Of a DNA stretch of 64,000 nucleotides, positions 26,445-40,314 are shown piece after piece; positions within the stretch are counted from its first letter, which is position 1; each line of letters opens with the position of its first letter. The DNA is from Shewanella kaireitica. Its GTDB lineage: Bacteria; Pseudomonadota; Gammaproteobacteria; Enterobacterales; Shewanellaceae. A model generated the notes under the pieces. The model saw nothing but the letters and a program-made list of their open reading frames with translations, searched no databases and was not told where the DNA came from. Both the position numbers and the translations under genes were made by a program. The stretch is from assembly GCF_023284045.1 (NCBI RefSeq), contig NZ_JAKIKQ010000011.1, forward strand, positions 1-64,000, in the 5' to 3' direction.

Positions 26445-27572
26445 TCAGCCTAAGTAAAAATAACCACGATTGAGTAGTGTTAAAATCATCGTTAAGGTGT
26501 CTTTGTTTTGCGTCAACTCTTGGGTCTGCTGCGAGTCAAAGCTAAACTGGTTAGCTAACAAAGCGATATCTGTAGTTATGTTTGTAGAATGCTCGAAGGC
26601 TTCACCGTTAATAAATACTCTGTCAATGCTGTCATTTTCTAACTGCAACAATTTCAAACCACCAATGCGATTTAGCTCTGCACCTTGTTCAATGTCTTCG
26701 ATTAGCATTTCTGCAGTATAGGGCACGTCAGGTTCACATAAATCCAGTTCAAAACGGTTCTGACTTAGAATGCAGCCTAACATTGTTTGATAACTGTGAG
26801 GGTCGCTGGCGAGGTCAGTGATAAGCGCCATCATATCTTGCTGGTGGCTGAGGCTCACTTGGTTAGCTATTGAAGGCTCAGAGGTTGAAGTAAAGCGCTT
26901 TAAGCCTGTATTACTATCAATAAGCCCATCGGCGAGCCCGCTGAATAACTCTTGCTGACTCGGAGCGCGGAAACCAATGGAGTAGCTCATCGCTGTGGTT
27001 AAGGTTTGGCCCTGGTGAGGGTAGCCAGGTGGAATGTATAACATGTCTCCCTTCTCCAGTACCACATCGATAATAGGTTCAAACCCTTCTATTAATGGTG
27101 TGGTTGGATCATTGTTTTTAGCAGCATATTGGCCTTTTTCACCGACAGTCCAATGTCGTTGACCTTCACCTTGAATAATAAACACATCATAGTTATCAAT
27201 GTGCGCACCGACGCCGCCGTGCGGGGTCGCAAAAGAAGCCATTAAGTCATCAAAACGCCAGTCGGGTATAAAACGGAATGCGTTAATAAAATCTGCTGAA
27301 TCTGGGTGCCAATGGTTGAGTGCCTGTACTAATAATTGCCAATGGCTATCACCAAATTTATCGTAATCTTCAAAAGGTCCCTGGCAGATCTGCCAGTCAT
27401 TGTTCTTAGTGATTACTACTCGAGAAGAGATTTCCTCTTCACACGCTAAACCTGCAAGTTCATCTGGGCTGATGATCTCTTCAAAGTTAGGGAATGCATT
27501 TCTGATAAGTAACGGCTTTTTCTGCCAATAGTCGGTAAGAAAAGCATTGGTGTCTAAATTAAGACTGTACAT
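26445..27572 (-). CDS. roxA: Ribosomal protein uL16 arginine hydroxylase (YcfD/RoxA)
   Basis: JmjC-type 2-oxoglutarate/Fe(II) oxygenase that hydroxylates an arginine of ribosomal protein L16. 375 residues from ATG 27572, which matches the family N-terminus; a GTG four codons upstream also opens the frame, and neither has a clear ribosome site. The iron triad is His124, Asp126 (GAHIDNYDVF) and His186 (PPGYPHQG). The ISPDELAGLA and FGDSHWQLLVQALNHW segments are typical of the family. It lies downstream of purB in the same direction, 92 bp away. Confidence 0.92.
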   Translation of the reverse strand: MYSLNLDTNAFLTDYWQKKPLLIRNAFPNFEEIISPDELAGLACEEEISSRVVITKNNDWQICQGPFEDYDKFGDSHWQLLVQALNHWHPDSADFINAFRFIPDWRFDDLMASFATPHGGVGAHIDNYDVFIIQGEGQRHWTVGEKGQYAAKNNDPTTPLIEGFEPIIDVVLEKGDMLYIPPGYPHQGQTLTTAMSYSIGFRAPSQQELFSGLADGLIDSNTGLKRFTSTSEPSIANQVSLSHQQDMMALITDLASDPHSYQTMLGCILSQNRFELDLCEPDVPYTAEMLIEDIEQGAELNRIGGLKLLQLENDSIDRVFINGEAFEHSTNITTDIALLANQFSFDSQQTQELTQNKDTLTMILTLLNRGYFYLG

Positions 27573-27664
27573 GTTTGGCAGCACTCATAAAAAGGATAAA
27601 AATAAAGGCGATAAGCCTAAGCTTACCGCCTTATTTACAACATTAGTAGTTTAAAAACTAATGA

Positions 27665-29056
<1,392 letters not shown>

Positions 29057-29061
29057 TTATA

Positions 29062-29679
29062 TTATAGGGTGAGGCTTTTCATAGCTGTGTCGACTATTGT
29101 TTTTCTTGCGAAGACAAGGTGCCTACGCTTGCCTCCTAATTGACGCCATAACACTGCACTGCGCATGGCAGACAGTAAAAGAGCGCGAATTTTTTGTTGG
29201 GTTTGAGTGCGTTTCAAAAACTCTGGGTTACCCGAAATTTGTAATTTGGGGCCAAGTTCACTGACGATGTCGCTGTATATACCGGCAAAGTTAGCAATAA
29301 CCTGTTCGTCAGTGATTTCAAAATGGCTAAGTTGGCGGTGGATCTGGTTGATCCGCTCAGACAACATTCCCATGGCGTTAGCCGAGCGAGTGAGCTTTCG
29401 CTCTAATGCTAAAATGCCCACTAAGTAGCGGGTCACTTCAACATCTTTTTGCTTACCGTCACCCAATTGGGCAACGATCATTTGATAGCCTTTTTTCAGC
29501 GCATCTTTATCAGCGTAAACCTCTGACGTTGAGTCAGGGTTAGTCACCAATACTGAATTTAAGCTTGCCGCGAGGGCATCTTTATCTGAGTCGCCGTGTC
29601 TGGCTATATACTGCACTTGGGCTACAGCTTGCAAAATGCCTGCAAAAGCCATTGTGCGTTCAAACAACTGATCGCTCAT
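29062..29679 (-). CDS. hflD: High frequency lysogenization protein HflD
   Basis: 205-residue helical protein of the HflD/YcfC family, peripheral to the inner membrane. In E. coli it affects lambda lysogeny by binding CII; its housekeeping role is not settled. Recognised by the N-terminal [18 protein letters not shown], the [19 protein letters not shown] helix and the conserved place between mnmA and purB. Only 3 bp separate it from mnmA, so the two are translationally coupled. Confidence 0.93.
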   Translation of the reverse strand: MSDQLFERTMAFAGILQAVAQVQYIARHGDSDKDALAASLNSVLVTNPDSTSEVYADKDALKKGYQMIVAQLGDGKQKDVEVTRYLVGILALERKLTRSANAMGMLSERINQIHRQLSHFEITDEQVIANFAGIYSDIVSELGPKLQISGNPEFLKRTQTQQKIRALLLSAMRSAVLWRQLGGKRRHLVFARKTIVDTAMKSLTL

Positions 29680-29682
29680 TGA

Positions 29683-30798
29683 TTAATCTCTTATTAGTAC
29701 GTCGATGATCCCGCCACCAAGACAAATTTCGCCATCGTAAAAAACAGCTGATTGTCCTGGCGTTACCGCAGCAACAGGCTCGTCAAATATTACCCGTATT
29801 TGGTCATCGCTGTCATAGGTTACAGTGCAGGGTACATCCTGTTGACGGTAACGTGTTTTCAAGGTGATTTTGGCGCCATCAGCAGGGCCTTTTCTATCGA
29901 CCCAATGCAACTGGTTAGCCAGTAAACCGTTAGACATTAGGCGTGGGTGGTTACCCCCTTGGCCAACAACTAATACATTGCGGACTAAGTCTTTTTCAAC
30001 TACATACCAAGGATCTTCACTGCTGTTCTTTAAGCCACCAATGCCTAAGCCTTTGCGCTGGCCTAAGGTGTGATACATCAAACCTTGATGTTGACCAATC
30101 ACTTCACCTTCGCTGGTTTCGATGTTACCCGGTTGAGCGGGTAAGAAGGTGGATAGGAAATCAGTAAATTTACGTTCGCCAATAAAGCAGATGCCAGTGC
30201 TGTCTTTTTTATCGTGGGTGATGAGTCCCATCTCTTTAGCAATATCACGTACTTCGCTTTTTTCTAGCTCGCCAACAGGGAAGAGTGAGCGTGCAACTTG
30301 CTCGTGGCTAAGTGTGTATAAGAAGTAGCTTTGATCTTTATTACCATCAACACCACGCAGCATTTGGCTGGTGCCATCAATGTCGCGGCGGCGCACGTAG
30401 TGTCCCATCGCAATATAGTCAGCATCTAGAATTTCATCAGCAAACTCGAGAAAAGCTTTAAACTTAATCTCTTTGTTGCACATGATATCAGGGTTTGGCG
30501 TTCGGCCCGCTTTGTATTCTGCAAGGAAATACTCAAACACATTATCCCAGTACTCTGAGGCAAAGTTTACTGTATGCAGCTTAATACCAAGCTTATCGCA
30601 GACAGCTTGGGCATCTTTTAAATCATCTGCCGCCGCACAATATTCATCCGTGTCATCCTCTTCCCAGTTCTTCATGAAAAGGCCTTCTACTTGGTAGCCT
30701 TGCTTCATCAACAAGTAAGCAGATACAGATGAGTCAACACCACCGGACATGCCGACGATGACTTTTTTATCTAGATGGGTGGGGGCGATTGATGTCAT
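29683..30798 (-). CDS. mnmA: tRNA-specific 2-thiouridylase MnmA
   Basis: Installs the 2-thio group on U34 of tRNA-Lys, -Glu and -Gln, using ATP and sulfur relayed by the Tus proteins. 371 residues. The PP-loop SGGVDSS is at 18-24. The two catalytic cysteines are Cys107 (PDIMCNKE) and Cys204 ([11 protein letters not shown]). It is the first gene of a tight pair with hflD. The 190-bp gap to nudJ contains a copy of the small palindromic repeat, so it probably has its own promoter. Confidence 0.97.
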   Translation of the reverse strand: MTSIAPTHLDKKVIVGMSGGVDSSVSAYLLMKQGYQVEGLFMKNWEEDDTDEYCAAADDLKDAQAVCDKLGIKLHTVNFASEYWDNVFEYFLAEYKAGRTPNPDIMCNKEIKFKAFLEFADEILDADYIAMGHYVRRRDIDGTSQMLRGVDGNKDQSYFLYTLSHEQVARSLFPVGELEKSEVRDIAKEMGLITHDKKDSTGICFIGERKFTDFLSTFLPAQPGNIETSEGEVIGQHQGLMYHTLGQRKGLGIGGLKNSSEDPWYVVEKDLVRNVLVVGQGGNHPRLMSNGLLANQLHWVDRKGPADGAKITLKTRYRQQDVPCTVTYDSDDQIRVIFDEPVAAVTPGQSAVFYDGEICLGGGIIDVLIRD

Positions 30799-30934
30799 AA
30801 ATCCTAATAAAACCTTTGTGTTTGACGAGCGTTGCAGCCATATATCAGTTAAATATATGGGTTAAAAACCGAATTACAAGGGAGCCTAAAACTCACCTCT
30901 TTCTGCGGGGGCGTATTCTATCACGCATTGGGGG

Positions 30935-30968
30935 ACTGATACCAATCAGTATCGGAAGTTGATCAACT
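30935..30968. repeat. Copy of small palindromic repeat between nudJ and mnmA
   Basis: ACTGATACCAATCAGT is an inverted repeat, followed by AAGTTGATCAACTT, a second palindrome. The stretch ATACCAATCAGTATNNGAAGTTGATC (given here as a pattern) is shared in part with 606-625 and 57711-57780. Confidence 0.55.
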
Positions 30969-30990
30969 TAGCGTGCTTTTAGCAAGTGAA

Positions 30991-31443
30991 TTAAAGCCAT
31001 TGATCATTGAGTATTTCGAGCGGATAGCGCTTGTCGTTTTGATAATCTTCAATTGATTTGAGTACCAATGGACTTCGCAGCTGAGATTTGAGGCTTGTTA
31101 TTTCAGACAATGTCAGCCACTTTGTGCAGTTAATCGCGGGATCGATTGGTTTAGAATCAAGGCTGTTATCCAGTGAAGCACAAAAGGTATAGCGCACAAA
31201 GGCCAGCTCCTCGGTTGCAGTAAACTGATAGATTGATACCAGTGCTTGCGGCTCTATCTCAAGGCCTGTTTCCTCTTTCACTTCGCGAATACATGCATCA
31301 ACAATCGACTCATTGGCTTCAAGATGGCCTGCTGGCTGATTATATTTAATTTTGCCTTCAATCAACTCCTCGACTAGCAAGTATTTACCATTAGCCTCAA
31401 TTACACAGGCGACAGTTGTGTTGGGTTTATACCGTTCAGCCAT
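30991..31443 (-). CDS. nudJ: Nudix phosphatase NudJ
   Basis: 150 residues from ATG 31443, overlapping the rluE stop by 8 bp; a GTG three codons earlier is less likely. The Nudix box spans about 39-61 ([20 protein letters not shown]). The tail [20 protein letters not shown] is typical of NudJ/YmfB, which hydrolyses nucleoside tri- and diphosphates and thiamine precursor pyrophosphates. The overlap shows it is co-transcribed and translationally coupled with rluE, as in E. coli. Confidence 0.9.
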   Translation of the reverse strand: MAERYKPNTTVACVIEANGKYLLVEELIEGKIKYNQPAGHLEANESIVDACIREVKEETGLEIEPQALVSIYQFTATEELAFVRYTFCASLDNSLDSKPIDPAINCTKWLTLSEITSLKSQLRSPLVLKSIEDYQNDKRYPLEILNDQWL

Positions 31444-32116
31444 TCTTACCACCCATATCTAGCTGTCGATACTGACCGTTAGGGAGATCGTCTAGACTCC
31501 ATTGGCCTATTTTATAGCGGATTAATCTTAGAGTGGGAAAACCGATATTGGCGGTCATCCTTCTCACTTGACGGTTTCTGCCTTCACAGATCTCAATAGT
31601 GAGCCAAGTTGTTGGAATTTTTGCTCGCTCACGAATCGGTGGGTTACGTGGCCATACAGAGGGGCTACTCATGATATTAACTCTGGCGGGTAAGGTTAAA
31701 CCATCTTTCAATTCGACGCCTTTACGCAGCTTATCGAGATCGGTTTCGCTGGGGGCGCCTTCGACTTGCACCCAGTAGGTTTTAAAGGTTTTCTTTTTCG
31801 GTTCAGTAATTTGCGCCTGTAACTTTCCGTCATTAGTCAGCAGTAATAAACCTTCACTGTCTCGGTCTAATCTACCTGCTGCATAAACCTCTTGTATTGG
31901 AATAAAATCTTTGAGAGTTTTACGGCCCTGCTCATCAGTAAATTGGCAAAGAACATCAAAAGGTTTGTTAAACAATACAATAACAGGATTGTTTACTTCT
32001 TTAGGCTTACTAGCCACTCTAGATGGACGCTGTGGTTTTTTCCCTGGTTTTGCAGAGAAACCATGGGGTTTAGCAGGCTTTCTAGCTGGTTTTTTTTTCG
32101 AAAATGGCTGAGTCAC
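31436..32116 (-). CDS. rluE: 23S rRNA pseudouridine synthase RluE
   Basis: RsuA-family enzyme that makes pseudouridine 2457 in 23S rRNA. 226 residues. It has a basic, lysine-rich N-terminal tail of about 40 residues, then the catalytic core with Asp84 in GRLDRDSEG and the [20 protein letters not shown]-terminal motif. There is no S4 domain, as in E. coli RluE. It diverges from icd across a 298-bp region and overlaps nudJ. Confidence 0.93.
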   Translation of the reverse strand: MTQPFSKKKPARKPAKPHGFSAKPGKKPQRPSRVASKPKEVNNPVIVLFNKPFDVLCQFTDEQGRKTLKDFIPIQEVYAAGRLDRDSEGLLLLTNDGKLQAQITEPKKKTFKTYWVQVEGAPSETDLDKLRKGVELKDGLTLPARVNIMSSPSVWPRNPPIRERAKIPTTWLTIEICEGRNRQVRRMTANIGFPTLRLIRYKIGQWSLDDLPNGQYRQLDMGGKNG

Positions 32117-32396
32117 GCAAATTAACTTTTAAAAAAGGGGCTAATTTGTCTATTGTACTGCTCATTGGCCGTTAGTGGAATTTGAATCTTGCGCGGAATG
32201 TTTTATGATGTCGGCCATAAAAGTGTGATCCGCAACTAAATTTGAGTGTTAATGGGATCTTTATTAACCTCGCAGTGGTAAACAAAATAAAAAGTTATCG
32301 CACAGTGTTAGTGACGATAAATAATCGAAAGTGACTGAATTTTTTACCTTTTCATCATAAAAATAGACATAATTATTATAAAAATCTTAAATTTAA

Positions 32397-34640
<2,244 letters not shown>

Positions 34641-34682
34641 TTATTAACGGTCTGTGTCTTACAGGCCTGTTAAAAAGCCAAT

Positions 34683-34717
34683 AAAAAAGCAGAGTAGATA
34701 ACTACTCTGCTTTTTTT
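34683..34717. terminator. Bidirectional terminator between icd and cspD
   Basis: 15-bp arms AAAAAAGCAGAGTAG and CTACTCTGCTTTTTT with loop ATAA. Confidence 0.88.
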
Positions 34718-34737
34718 ATTTCTTATCACATACTAAA

Positions 34738-34944
34738 CTAGTTAGTGGGTGATATTGCTGACGCGTGCATACCTTTTGGACCTGCTTCTACTTCGAAACT
34801 GACGGGTTGACCCGCTTTTAGAGTTCGATAGCCTTCCATTTCGATGGTAGAATAGTGCGCAAAAACGTCTTCACCGCCAGCATCAGGGCAAATAAACCCG
34901 AATCCTTTGGCGTTGTTGAACCATTTAACAGTTCCGCTTGCCAT
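34738..34944 (-). CDS. cspD: Cold-shock-like protein CspD
   Basis: 68-residue single OB-fold nucleic-acid-binding protein. RNP1 KGFGFI is at 13-18 and RNP2 VFAHY at 27-31. E. coli CspD binds single-stranded DNA and inhibits replication in stationary phase. It is assigned to CspD rather than CspA by the [24 protein letters not shown] pattern (core YRTLKAGQ) and by its place divergent from clpS, as in E. coli. Confidence 0.88.
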   Translation of the reverse strand: MASGTVKWFNNAKGFGFICPDAGGEDVFAHYSTIEMEGYRTLKAGQPVSFEVEAGPKGMHASAISPTN

Positions 34945-35183
34945 ACTTCCACTTCCTTCTGTTGTTCACTTCCCAGTAAGATAGTAAAACTTATCAGCGA
35001 GGAAAGTCCTTCGCTTACTGAACAGAATGAAAGCAGAAAAGCGTGTTGTCAAGTATATTTTAACATCCGAGTAACATTTTACGAACAAAGTGGTACACAC
35101 TATTTAGTAGGATTTATGTTATTAAATAGATAGAGTTGGATAATCAATTGGAACAAGCCAAGACTAGAGGCTAGTATTGAAGC

Positions 35184-35492
35184 ATGAGCAGAACAGAAAA
35201 TATTGAACATGTAGAAGAGAGTGTTGAGTCAGAGTTAAAACAGCCTTCTATGTATAAAGTTATTTTAAATAACGATGATTACACTCCGATGGACTTCGTT
35301 ATTGAGATTTTACAGCTATTTTTTAGAAAGGATGAAGCACAAGCCACTGAAATCATGCTTGCGATTCATCATAAGGGGAAGGGGATTTGCGGTATTTACC
35401 CTTTTGGTATTGCTGAAACTAAGGTCGCTCAGGTAAATCAGTTTGCAAGACAAAACGAACATCCGTTATTGTGTTCTTTAGAGGAGGCCTAA
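35184..35492 (+). CDS. clpS: ClpS, N-degron adaptor of ClpAP
   Basis: 102 residues. It binds N-terminal Leu, Phe, Tyr or Trp of substrates and delivers them to ClpA. An unstructured acidic N-tail of about 20 residues precedes the ClpS core: [16 protein letters not shown] with the Asn/Asp pocket residues, then the [11 protein letters not shown] helix. It lies 36 bp upstream of clpA and is probably co-transcribed. The adjacent aat and bpt genes supply its substrates. Confidence 0.96.
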   Translation: MSRTENIEHVEESVESELKQPSMYKVILNNDDYTPMDFVIEILQLFFRKDEAQATEIMLAIHHKGKGICGIYPFGIAETKVAQVNQFARQNEHPLLCSLEEA

Positions 35493-35528
35493 TTTGGTTG
35501 AATCTGTTTTTAATTTTTGGGGGTGCTT

Positions 35529-37787
35529 ATGCTAAATAAAGATCTTGAAGTCACCTTAAATCTGGCTTTTCAGCAAGCCAGAGATGCACGTCATGAATAT
35601 ATGACGGTTGAGCATCTACTGTTGGCATTAATCGATAACCCGGCCGCACAAGAGGCGTTAGTTGCTTGCGGAGCAAATCTCGATAAGCTCAGAGGCGAAG
35701 TCTCGAGCTTTATTCAACAAACCACGCCTATCATTGCCGATCCTGAAGAAGAGAAAGAGACGCAGCCGACACTTGGCTTTCAACGTGTGCTGCAAAGAGC
35801 GGTATTCCATGTCCAATCATCTGGGCGAAACGAAGTTACTGGCGCCAATGTCTTAGTCGCCATTTTTAGTGAGCAAGAGTCTCAAGCTGTTTATCTATTA
35901 CGCTCTGGTGAAGTCACTCGTCTTGATGTGGTCAACTTTATTTCACACGGTTTTTCCAAGGACGATATTGACACCGACGCTGAACCAAACCGCATCGAAG
36001 ATCAAACTGAGACAGAAGAAGAGCGCAGCATTTTGTCGCAATTTACCTCTAACTTAAATGAGTTAGCTAAAAAAGGTGAAATTGACCCACTTATCGGCCG
36101 AAGTGAAGAGATAGAACGCTCTATTCAAACTTTGTGCCGTCGTCGTAAGAATAACCCGTTATTAGTGGGTGAAGCTGGCGTCGGTAAAACGGCAATAGCT
36201 GAAGGGCTTGCCTACCGTATCGTTAAAGAAGAAGTGCCAGAGGTGATGAGTGAGGCTACGGTCTACTCACTTGATCTTGGCGCATTGCTGGCTGGTACTA
36301 AGTATCGTGGTGACTTTGAAAAACGCTTTAAAGGTTTACTCAAAGAACTCGCAAATGATGAGCATGCGATTTTGTTTATTGATGAGATCCATACCATTAT
36401 CGGCGCGGGCTCAGCCTCTGGTGGCGTCATGGATGCGTCAAACTTATTAAAGCCATTATTGTCGAGCGGCAATTTGCGCTGTATGGGATCTACAACCTTC
36501 CAAGAATACCAAAGTATTTTTGAGAAAGACCGTGCACTGGCTCGTCGTTTCCAGAAAGTGGATATCAATGAACCGTCTGTCGCTGAGACGACTAAAATCC
36601 TTCAAGGGTTAAAGTCGACCTACGAGGACTACCACAATGTTCGCTACACCATGGCGGCATTGAGTATTGCAGCGAAACTATCAGACAAGCACATTAATGA
36701 TAGACATCTGCCCGATAAAGCCATTGACGTTATCGATGAAGCGGGCGCGCGCATGGCTATGTTGCCAGCCAGCAAACGCAAAAAGACCATTGGCCAAAGC
36801 GAAATTGAAATTATCATCGCCAAAATGGCACGTATTCCTGAGAAGTCGGTATCGAGCTCTGACAAGGATATGCTTAAGAATCTAGAGCGTAACCTTAAGA
36901 TGGTTGTGTTCGGTCAGGATATGGCGATTGAGGGGCTTAGTTCAGCGATTCGTTTATCTCGAAGTGGTCTTGGTGGCGAAAATAAGCCTGTAGGTAGCTT
37001 CTTGTTTGCAGGCCCTACGGGGGTCGGTAAAACTGAGGTCACGAGTCAGTTGGCAAAATGCCTCGGACTGAGTCTAGTGAGATTTGACATGTCTGAGTAC
37101 ATGGAAAGTCATACCGTGTCGCGTCTTATTGGTGCGCCTCCAGGATATGTGGGTTATGACCAAGGTGGCTTGTTAACCGATGCCGTGATTAAGAACCCTC
37201 ATTGTGTGGTGCTACTCGATGAGATAGAGAAAGCGCATCCCGATGTTTATAATTTGCTACTACAAGTGATGGATCACGGTACATTAACGGATAATAACGG
37301 CCGTAAGGCAGACTTTAGGCATGTGACCTTGGTGATGACCACTAATGCTGGTGTACAGGAGACTATTCGTAAATCGATAGGCTTTAAGCAGCAAGATCAC
37401 ACTCAAGACGCGCTGTCGGAAATCAACAAGGTGTTTTCACCTGAGTTCCGTAACCGTTTAGATTCTATTATCTGGTTTAATCACCTTGATATGACTGTTA
37501 TCGCTAAAGTGGTTGATAAGTTCCTGGTTGAGCTACAAGCACAGTTAGATGATAAGTCTGTAACACTTGAGGTTAGTGATGAGGCGAGAACGCTTCTGGC
37601 TGAAAAGGGTTACGACAAGTCGATGGGGGCAAGACCAATGTCACGCGTTGTGACGGACCTAATTAAACGTCCGCTTGCAGATGCAATACTATTTGGCGAT
37701 CTAGAGAAAGGCGGTATCGCTCGTGTTGATGTGAAGGGCGATGAGATTGTCATTAAAGCGCAATCACAAGAGAAAGCCGTGCATTAA
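35529..37787 (+). CDS. clpA: ClpA, AAA+ unfoldase of ClpAP protease
   Basis: 752 residues from ATG 35529, which aligns with E. coli ClpA (MLNxELExxLN); an in-frame TTG at 35517 is not favoured. The N-domain binds ClpS (residues 1 to about 145). Two AAA modules follow, with Walker A at 214-221 (GEAGVGKT) and 495-502 (GPTGVGKT) and Walker B FIDEIH and LLDEIEK. The ClpP-docking loop motif IGF near FKQQDHTQ is present. It unfolds substrates into ClpP, which is encoded elsewhere. Confidence 0.97.
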   Translation: MLNKDLEVTLNLAFQQARDARHEYMTVEHLLLALIDNPAAQEALVACGANLDKLRGEVSSFIQQTTPIIADPEEEKETQPTLGFQRVLQRAVFHVQSSGRNEVTGANVLVAIFSEQESQAVYLLRSGEVTRLDVVNFISHGFSKDDIDTDAEPNRIEDQTETEEERSILSQFTSNLNELAKKGEIDPLIGRSEEIERSIQTLCRRRKNNPLLVGEAGVGKTAIAEGLAYRIVKEEVPEVMSEATVYSLDLGALLAGTKYRGDFEKRFKGLLKELANDEHAILFIDEIHTIIGAGSASGGVMDASNLLKPLLSSGNLRCMGSTTFQEYQSIFEKDRALARRFQKVDINEPSVAETTKILQGLKSTYEDYHNVRYTMAALSIAAKLSDKHINDRHLPDKAIDVIDEAGARMAMLPASKRKKTIGQSEIEIIIAKMARIPEKSVSSSDKDMLKNLERNLKMVVFGQDMAIEGLSSAIRLSRSGLGGENKPVGSFLFAGPTGVGKTEVTSQLAKCLGLSLVRFDMSEYMESHTVSRLIGAPPGYVGYDQGGLLTDAVIKNPHCVVLLDEIEKAHPDVYNLLLQVMDHGTLTDNNGRKADFRHVTLVMTTNAGVQETIRKSIGFKQQDHTQDALSEINKVFSPEFRNRLDSIIWFNHLDMTVIAKVVDKFLVELQAQLDDKSVTLEVSDEARTLLAEKGYDKSMGARPMSRVVTDLIKRPLADAILFGDLEKGGIARVDVKGDEIVIKAQSQEKAVH

Positions 37788-37878
37788 TGCTGCGATAGGA
37801 GTGAAGTCGATAATGATACACAGGCTTCACTCTTTAGCTGCTATTATCTTGATTAGTGTTACTCAAATAACAGACAAC

Positions 37879-37904
37879 AAAAAGCCGGCGCAAGCCGGCT
37901 TTTT
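37879..37904. terminator. Bidirectional terminator between clpA and infA
   Basis: Arms AAAAAGCCGGC and GCCGGCTTTTT with loop GCAA. Confidence 0.88.
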
Positions 37905-37929
37905 AAATACGTTATAGGCTAATAATAAC

Positions 37930-38151
<222 letters not shown>

Positions 38152-38261
38152 TCAGTTATCCTGTTTAGCCTTCAAATATTAAAAACGGGCGTATCATGCC
38201 GCAAATTCACCTCGCTGTAAAGAAAAGGTTGAGTGAATCACGGCTGTAGAGGCGTTATAGT

Positions 38262-38987
38262 TTATTTGCTTATGTTTTTGATCTCAATCTCAGTAACCCA
38301 GCCTGAGTGGGTGAGAATTTGATGAGGTCGGTAGTCTCGCTTGTAATTCATCTTTCTCGATTCATCAATTTGATAACCCAAGTACAAAAATTGCTTTTGC
38401 ATCATCTTAGCTATCTTGGTCTGCAATAAGATTAGCAGACTCCCCAAGGAGCGCTTATGTTCATCGGGATCAAAATAACTGTAGATAGCAGATAAGCTAT
38501 TTGGCAGTACGTCAGTGACCGCTACACCGATCAGTTTGTTATCAATCGACAGTTCGATAAACAGTGGTTGCGTCCAGCTTGCAGTTGCAAAACTATCATA
38601 TTGCTCAGGCGTTGCTGGAAACATAGCGCCATCAGCGTGGCGTGTATTAACGTAGCGCTCATAGAGGGCATACTGCTCATCTGTTTTATGGTCGACTATT
38701 TTCCAGCTTAAATCTTGGTTATTTTTTAGAGTACGTTTCTGTCTTTTTGACAGTTTGAACTCGTCAATTTCGAGCCTAATCGGTAAGCAAGCTGTGCAAT
38801 GAGGGCATTGGGGCTTATAGATCATGCTACTACTGCGGCGAAACCCTAAGGCCAGCAGTTGTTCAAATAATCCAGCATCAATGATCTCCTCTTGTAGTAC
38901 CAAGAGTTGCTCTTGCTGCTCATCTAAATAGCTACAAGGAAAGGTTTTGGTTCTGCCGACCGTAATCGGTCTTGATTTAGAGTTCAA
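38262..38987 (-). CDS. bpt: Aspartate/glutamate leucyltransferase (Bpt)
   Basis: 241 residues. It transfers Leu from Leu-tRNA to N-terminal Asp or Glu of proteins, creating ClpS-recognised degrons. The N-terminal zinc/cysteine region has CSYL and [11 protein letters not shown]. The C-terminal transferase domain of the ATE type contains [16 protein letters not shown] and [15 protein letters not shown]. Bpt is the bacterial relative of eukaryotic arginyltransferases and is absent from E. coli. The start overlaps the aat stop by 11 bp, so the two are coupled. Confidence 0.93.
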   Translation of the reverse strand: MNSKSRPITVGRTKTFPCSYLDEQQEQLLVLQEEIIDAGLFEQLLALGFRRSSSMIYKPQCPHCTACLPIRLEIDEFKLSKRQKRTLKNNQDLSWKIVDHKTDEQYALYERYVNTRHADGAMFPATPEQYDSFATASWTQPLFIELSIDNKLIGVAVTDVLPNSLSAIYSYFDPDEHKRSLGSLLILLQTKIAKMMQKQFLYLGYQIDESRKMNYKRDYRPHQILTHSGWVTEIEIKNISK

Positions 38988-39687
38988 TCGGTACCTCTGC
39001 AGTTAACCAGCTATCAGGGTTTACGTCGCCGTCTCTTAGGTGCTTGAGTAATGTGAGAAAGTCTTTACGCTTTATTGATTTAGCCCCCAAGCTGTCTAAA
39101 TGGGGATTTTCAACCTGCGCATCAATAAGTTTAAAGCCACATCGCAAAAGGTGCTGCTGTAATACGATCATAGCAGCTTTGGAGGCGTTAGTGCGAAGAT
39201 GAAACATTGATTCGCCGCAAAAGACCTGCCCAATAGCGAGCCCATAAAGGCCTCCTATGAGGACATCGTCTTCCCACACCTCAATCGAATGTGCATGACC
39301 TTGCTGATGTAAACTCAGATACGCCTGTTGGATGTCAGCAGAAATCCAAGTTTCCTCTTGCTTGGCTCTAGGTGCCGCGCAGCCTTGAATTACAGCAGTA
39401 AACTGTTTATTGATGCTAAAAGTCCATGGTTGTTTTTTTAGGTATTTGACTAAACTACGGCTAACTCTCAAATTTCCTGGTGCAAAAACAGCGCGAGGAT
39501 CGGGTGACCACCATAGTATGGGATCATCTTGGTTGAACCATGGGAAAATTCCGTTGTAATAAGCGTTTAATAGCCTTTCTGGCTGCAGATCGCCACCCAC
39601 TGCAAGTAACCCGTTAGGGTCGCTCAGTGCTTGCTCAGGTGGCGGAAAACCTTGTTGATCTTGATTTAAATAGGACAGTGAGTTCAC
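38977..39687 (-). CDS. aat: Leucyl/phenylalanyl-tRNA-protein transferase
   Basis: Adds Leu or Phe to N-terminal Lys or Arg of proteins in the N-degron pathway. 236 residues. Family motifs are [45 protein letters not shown] and [14 protein letters not shown]. It is the first gene of the aat-bpt pair and diverges from the glycine-zipper protein gene. Confidence 0.96.
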   Translation of the reverse strand: MNSLSYLNQDQQGFPPPEQALSDPNGLLAVGGDLQPERLLNAYYNGIFPWFNQDDPILWWSPDPRAVFAPGNLRVSRSLVKYLKKQPWTFSINKQFTAVIQGCAAPRAKQEETWISADIQQAYLSLHQQGHAHSIEVWEDDVLIGGLYGLAIGQVFCGESMFHLRTNASKAAMIVLQQHLLRCGFKLIDAQVENPHLDSLGAKSIKRKDFLTLLKHLRDGDVNPDSWLTAEVPIEL

Positions 39688-39740
39688 AATTGAGTAAAAT
39701 TAGGCAATGTACATACCTTTAAGTTAGCGGAAAAAAGCCT

Positions 39741-40217
39741 ATGTTGAAACCTCATCTTATTGTTTTTATGGTTCTCAGTTTGTTTTTGAGCATACCTCAA
39801 CTCAGCGCAGCGCCTTATGATCGCAATCAAGCTGTTCCTGTTGAAAAAGTTGAATTTGGTCAAGTCGCATCAGTCAGAAATATCACTGAAAAGCAACTGG
39901 TTGAAGACCAAAATACTGGCTGGAAAACGTTTGGCGGTGCACTCATCGGTGGCGTGATAGGACATCAATTTGGTGGTGGTTCAGGCCAAGATGTCGCAAC
40001 GGTGCTTGGCGCACTCTTAGGCGCTGGCATCGGTAATCGTTACGGTGATAGTTCATATTACCAAGAGCTTAAATTAGTCGAAATGATGATTACTTTGGAC
40101 AGTGGCGAGCAAGTTATGGTTATTCAAGATTTAGATCAAGGAATGATTTTTAACGTCAATGATGAGGTTCGAGTGGTTTACCTCAAAGGTTATGTCAGAG
40201 TTGACCAACAGATGTAA
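39741..40217 (+). CDS. Glycine-zipper 2TM domain envelope protein
   Basis: 158 residues. A signal peptide is cleaved after about residue 23 (LSAA); no lipobox. The glycine zipper spans about 68-102 (GGALIGGVIGHQFGGGSGQD, then VLGALLGAGIGNRYGD), as in SlyB and the Rickettsia 17-kDa antigen. A C-terminal beta-domain follows (MMITLDSGEQVMVIQDLD). The family is membrane-associated, often in the outer membrane, with a role in envelope integrity; the specific function here is unknown. A terminator follows directly. Confidence 0.8.
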   Translation: MLKPHLIVFMVLSLFLSIPQLSAAPYDRNQAVPVEKVEFGQVASVRNITEKQLVEDQNTGWKTFGGALIGGVIGHQFGGGSGQDVATVLGALLGAGIGNRYGDSSYYQELKLVEMMITLDSGEQVMVIQDLDQGMIFNVNDEVRVVYLKGYVRVDQQM

Positions 40218-40245
40218 TCGGCAACGCTTCAGTTGATTGAAATTT

Positions 40246-40275
40246 AAGCGCAGTCAAGTAAAACTGCGCTTTTTT
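40246..40275. terminator. Intrinsic terminator
   Basis: Arms AAGCGCAGT and ACTGCGCTT with an 8-nt loop and a T-run, after the glycine-zipper gene. Confidence 0.8.
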
Positions 40276-40314
40276 ATTGTTTAAAATGTTACTAAGACAT
40301 TCTTATTGCGGGAT

